Below are positions 8,424 to 10,474 of a DNA stretch of 10,474 nucleotides, piece by piece. The notes below the pieces were generated by a model. It searched no databases and had not been told where the DNA came from. It was given only the letters and a program-made list of their open reading frames with translations. The stretch spans positions 1 through 10,474 of the forward strand of contig JAOTYS010000132.1 of NCBI GenBank assembly GCA_029861795.1, written 5' to 3'. Each line of letters opens with the position of its first letter. Positions within the stretch are counted from its first letter, which is position 1. Origin of the DNA: Gammaproteobacteria bacterium. GTDB lineage: Bacteria; Pseudomonadota; Gammaproteobacteria; Arenicellales; JAOTYS01. A program made the position numbers and the translations under genes.

Positions 8424-9877
8424 TGCTCACACCTAATTTTCCTCATCAATCGTCGCTTGAAAACTTTGGCGGATATAGAACTAATTGTTTTCGCCATAAA
8501 GGCCATCACCAAAATGATTTCAGCCCCCGCCGTAGTCATTCCTCTCCATCGCACCTTAACGTGCACACCGAGAAGCGAGAACACTGTCCTCCAGTCATCC
8601 GAGAAAATGGCAAGCGCCTGCCTCTGCATTCGACCAACTGTCGGAAACCTTAGTCTAAGGACCGATGACATTACGACAAGCATAAGATACTCATTTTGAT
8701 ATACATCTAAGTGACGTCGCTTCAGCCCTGCGAGATATTGAGCAGTTCCTCTCAGATACCTTAGATAGTGCCAAGGCTGCCATAGCTTGGAAAATATTTG
8801 TCCTCTATCAGCACCATCACCATTCACATAACCAATTACGTTCTTATCGTGTTGAATATAGTCATAAAGACACACATCGATATAACGGATCTTGCCGCTC
8901 ACTAAAGCGACACATGCAATCCAATGGTCATGGAAGGAAAGGCGGAATTTCTCTGGGAATGGTAATATTCTATCGAGAAGTTGGAAGCGGAAAACAGCCG
9001 CCGCTGCAGTTATTGAATTTGACAGGAGCAGAATATCTAAATCTTCATAATTATTTTTTCGGCTATTCCAAAACGATTCCGCGATTATATCGTCACGGTC
9101 TGTAACAACCCGCATATCGCAATATACGAGTACAGTGTTTTCCTCGAAGGCCCTTATACACTTCTCTAGTTTGTCAGGGTACCAATAGTCATCTTGATCC
9201 GACAGTGCGATAAAGGCTGCGGACGTTGGCACCTTCTTTAGGCATTGCTCGAAGTTATGATAGAAACCTAACCGTTCTCTGTTACGATACACGTGGAACC
9301 GATCGTCACCACCACAGATGCTATTAATTTCTGCATACTTATCGTTCGGTGACGCGTCATCATTTACAATACAACACCAGTTCTCATAGGTCTGATTCTT
9401 TATCGACTCAACTTGTTTTACGAATCTTCCCACGTCTGGGTTGAACGTTGGTAGACATATGGCGACAAGTGGCTGACTCCGGTTGCCGTCGTTACGTGTC
9501 TTGATAGGGGCCCTTGTTTCACGGACAAGGTGTACTGATCCAAGTTCATGTTCCTCCACGACCTTTGTTTTGAACTCTAGACGAAGCCTAATCACCTGAT
9601 GAGTTTCGCCAAGGTCCTTGGCGATTGGGATTACGCCATAAAAACCAGAATGTAGTGCGTGGCCATTGTGATCTATATCCCTATAGTGGTATGCGACATC
9701 GATACGCGGTTCTTTTGTTCGCTCAACTCGAAATGAGTCCTGTCCAATCACTAACCATATCTCTTCAATCTGCCATCTGGGATGAAAACACCATCCGCGT
9801 ACTAGCTGTACGTTGCCCTCCCCAACGTAGAACACCTCCGGAAATCCCACGTCTAGATTGAAGTAGGTTTGGGTCAT
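8399..9877 (-). CDS. Family 2 glycosyltransferase with N-terminal accessory module
   Basis: A 492-residue protein. Residues about 135-330 are a GT2 (GT-A fold) domain: LVAICLPTFNP (136-146), VNDDAS (171-176), the metal/nucleotide motif SDQDDYW (226-232) and HDHW (316-319) near the acceptor/base position. This arrangement resembles rhamnosyltransferase or WfgS/RfbF-type GT2 enzymes that extend surface polysaccharides, but the donor cannot be assigned. Residues about 22-85 form a separate beta-rich module with RGW (27-29) and HSGF (76-79). A related pattern occurs in the GT4/methyltransferase gene of this locus. The C-terminal 100 residues are basic with one hydrophobic stretch near 455-475 (AEIILVMAFMA), possibly membrane-associated. 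The ATG lies five bases after the stop of the upstream SGNH gene. No strong Shine-Dalgarno sequence is visible there, so the start may depend on coupled translation. Confidence 0.92.
   Translation of the reverse strand: MTQTYFNLDVGFPEVFYVGEGNVQLVRGWCFHPRWQIEEIWLVIGQDSFRVERTKEPRIDVAYHYRDIDHNGHALHSGFYGVIPIAKDLGETHQVIRLRLEFKTKVVEEHELGSVHLVRETRAPIKTRNDGNRSQPLVAICLPTFNPDVGRFVKQVESIKNQTYENWCCIVNDDASPNDKYAEINSICGGDDRFHVYRNRERLGFYHNFEQCLKKVPTSAAFIALSDQDDYWYPDKLEKCIRAFEENTVLVYCDMRVVTDRDDIIAESFWNSRKNNYEDLDILLLSNSITAAAAVFRFQLLDRILPFPEKFRLSFHDHWIACVALVSGKIRYIDVCLYDYIQHDKNVIGYVNGDGADRGQIFSKLWQPWHYLRYLRGTAQYLAGLKRRHLDVYQNEYLMLVVMSSVLRLRFPTVGRMQRQALAIFSDDWRTVFSLLGVHVKVRWRGMTTAGAEIILVMAFMAKTISSISAKVFKRRLMRKIRCEQWSEDSTH
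8430..8434 (-). promoter_or_regulatory. Ribosome binding site for the sulfotransferase gene
   Basis: The minus strand reads AGGTG, six bases before the ATG at 8423. It lies within the 3' end of the upstream GT2 gene and supports the overlapping start. Confidence 0.6.
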
Positions 9878-9882
9878 GTCTG

Positions 9883-10474
9883 CTATGGGTACTTCATCAG
9901 GCGCCGTTCAACCATCTGCTCAACCACGATATCAGGATGCTCGGTGTGCACCAGCTCCGGAATGAACCCGCTTCCAACAAACACGATTTCCGAAAAGTGC
10001 TCCGAGAGGTACGGCACCAACTTGCCGCCAAACGAATCGCCAAACATGAGTAGCCGTGGCAACATTACTCCCGGACGCCTGACCCTCATAACCCGCGATT
10101 TTGCATGCGGTCGCGGCTTGCCTTCTTCTCCCCGAGGGCAGATCTCAGAGTCTTTCTCTACCGTAACTACTCGCTCTGGCAAAACATCGGCAAGGTTCAG
10201 CATCCTTGCAAGGTCGCCACCTTGATGCTCCTTCGTGTCTACTACAAAAGCCTGTCGCGGGCTGACGCGCATGGACGGAAACCATTGCGCCACAACCAAC
10301 ATGAGTTGCTCATAACCAACCAGTGCACCATAGCAGTTCCAGTGCGTACCCGTCTTGTCATAGATCCGGTGCTCCGCTTTCGCGGTCATGAGCGCCATAC
10401 GAAGATCCAAAATATTAACCAACGAGTTACCCATCATGTGATGAATCAGCTGATTCGCGCGCGACCTCGAGCCG
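9883..10474 (-). CDS. AlgX/AlgJ-like SGNH-fold polysaccharide O-acetyltransferase (5' end outside window)
   Basis: The frame is open to the right edge, giving 196 residues of the C-terminal catalytic region. The ATG at 10437 is internal, because codons upstream of it continue the family pattern (SRANQLIHHMMGNSLVNILD). Family hallmarks are DLR, then YDKTGTHWNCYGA (codons at about 10362-10324), a GDSF nucleophile block (serine codon 10035-10033) and the closing PDIVVEQMVERRL. AlgX and AlgJ transfer acetyl groups to alginate in the periplasm together with the MBOAT protein AlgI. Relatives outside alginate loci act on other exported polysaccharides. The Asp of the usual DTHW motif is Gly here (codon GGT at 10350-10348). 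The N-terminal signal or anchor and any MBOAT partner would lie beyond the window. The family is confident. Alginate itself is not implied, since no other alg gene is present. Confidence 0.85.
   Translation of the reverse strand, partial: GSRSRANQLIHHMMGNSLVNILDLRMALMTAKAEHRIYDKTGTHWNCYGALVGYEQLMLVVAQWFPSMRVSPRQAFVVDTKEHQGGDLARMLNLADVLPERVVTVEKDSEICPRGEEGKPRPHAKSRVMRVRRPGVMLPRLLMFGDSFGGKLVPYLSEHFSEIVFVGSGFIPELVHTEHPDIVVEQMVERRLMKYP

Noticed and set aside
10435..10437. ATG as the start of the SGNH gene
   Set aside because: The frame stays open to the window edge and the upstream residues continue the family pattern, so the gene very likely begins outside the window.
1..10474. JUMPStart/ops element, CRISPR array, tRNA or insertion sequence
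   Set aside because: By-eye reading of both strands found no ops-like core, regularly spaced short repeats, cloverleaf or transposase motifs. A program search was not possible.

Overview
The window is one side of a polysaccharide (EPS, capsule or O-antigen type) biosynthesis locus. All five supportable genes lie on the minus strand, so transcription runs from the right edge to the left edge. Base composition is roughly even. The set of an AlgX/AlgJ-like SGNH protein, a sulfotransferase and very long multi-domain glycosyltransferases suggests a Gram-negative bacterium, probably a proteobacterium. No taxonomic marker gene is present, so the organism cannot be named from this sequence.

Layout in transcription order: (1) >10474-9883, the C-terminal part of an AlgX/AlgJ-like SGNH-fold O-acetyltransferase, cut by the right edge. 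(2) 9877-8399, a family 2 glycosyltransferase with an N-terminal beta-rich accessory module. (3) 8423-7098, a PAPS-type sulfotransferase with an extra C-terminal region. A 187-base non-coding gap follows. (4) 6910-2714, a 1398-residue chain with a PIG-L/LmbE-type deacetylase, one GT2 domain, a coiled coil built from DNA-level tandem repeats, a beta-rich module and two more GT2 domains. (5) 2742 to beyond base 1, an uninterrupted frame of at least 914 codons with a GT4 glycosyltransferase, a SAM methyltransferase, a second copy of the accessory-module type, and the start of another SAM methyltransferase cut by the left edge.

The genes are tightly packed: a 5-base gap, a 25-base overlap, then the single 187-base break, then a 29-base overlap. 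This fits one or two translationally coupled operons. By domain content the window encodes at least five glycosyl-transfer domains (four GT2, one GT4) and four kinds of decoration: O-acetylation, sulfation, N-deacetylation and methylation. The inferred product is a heavily modified surface glycan. No polymerase, flippase, ABC exporter, initiating transferase or nucleotide-sugar enzyme lies in the window, so the export route and sugar composition are unknown. No RNA gene, CRISPR array, insertion sequence or convincing terminator was seen.
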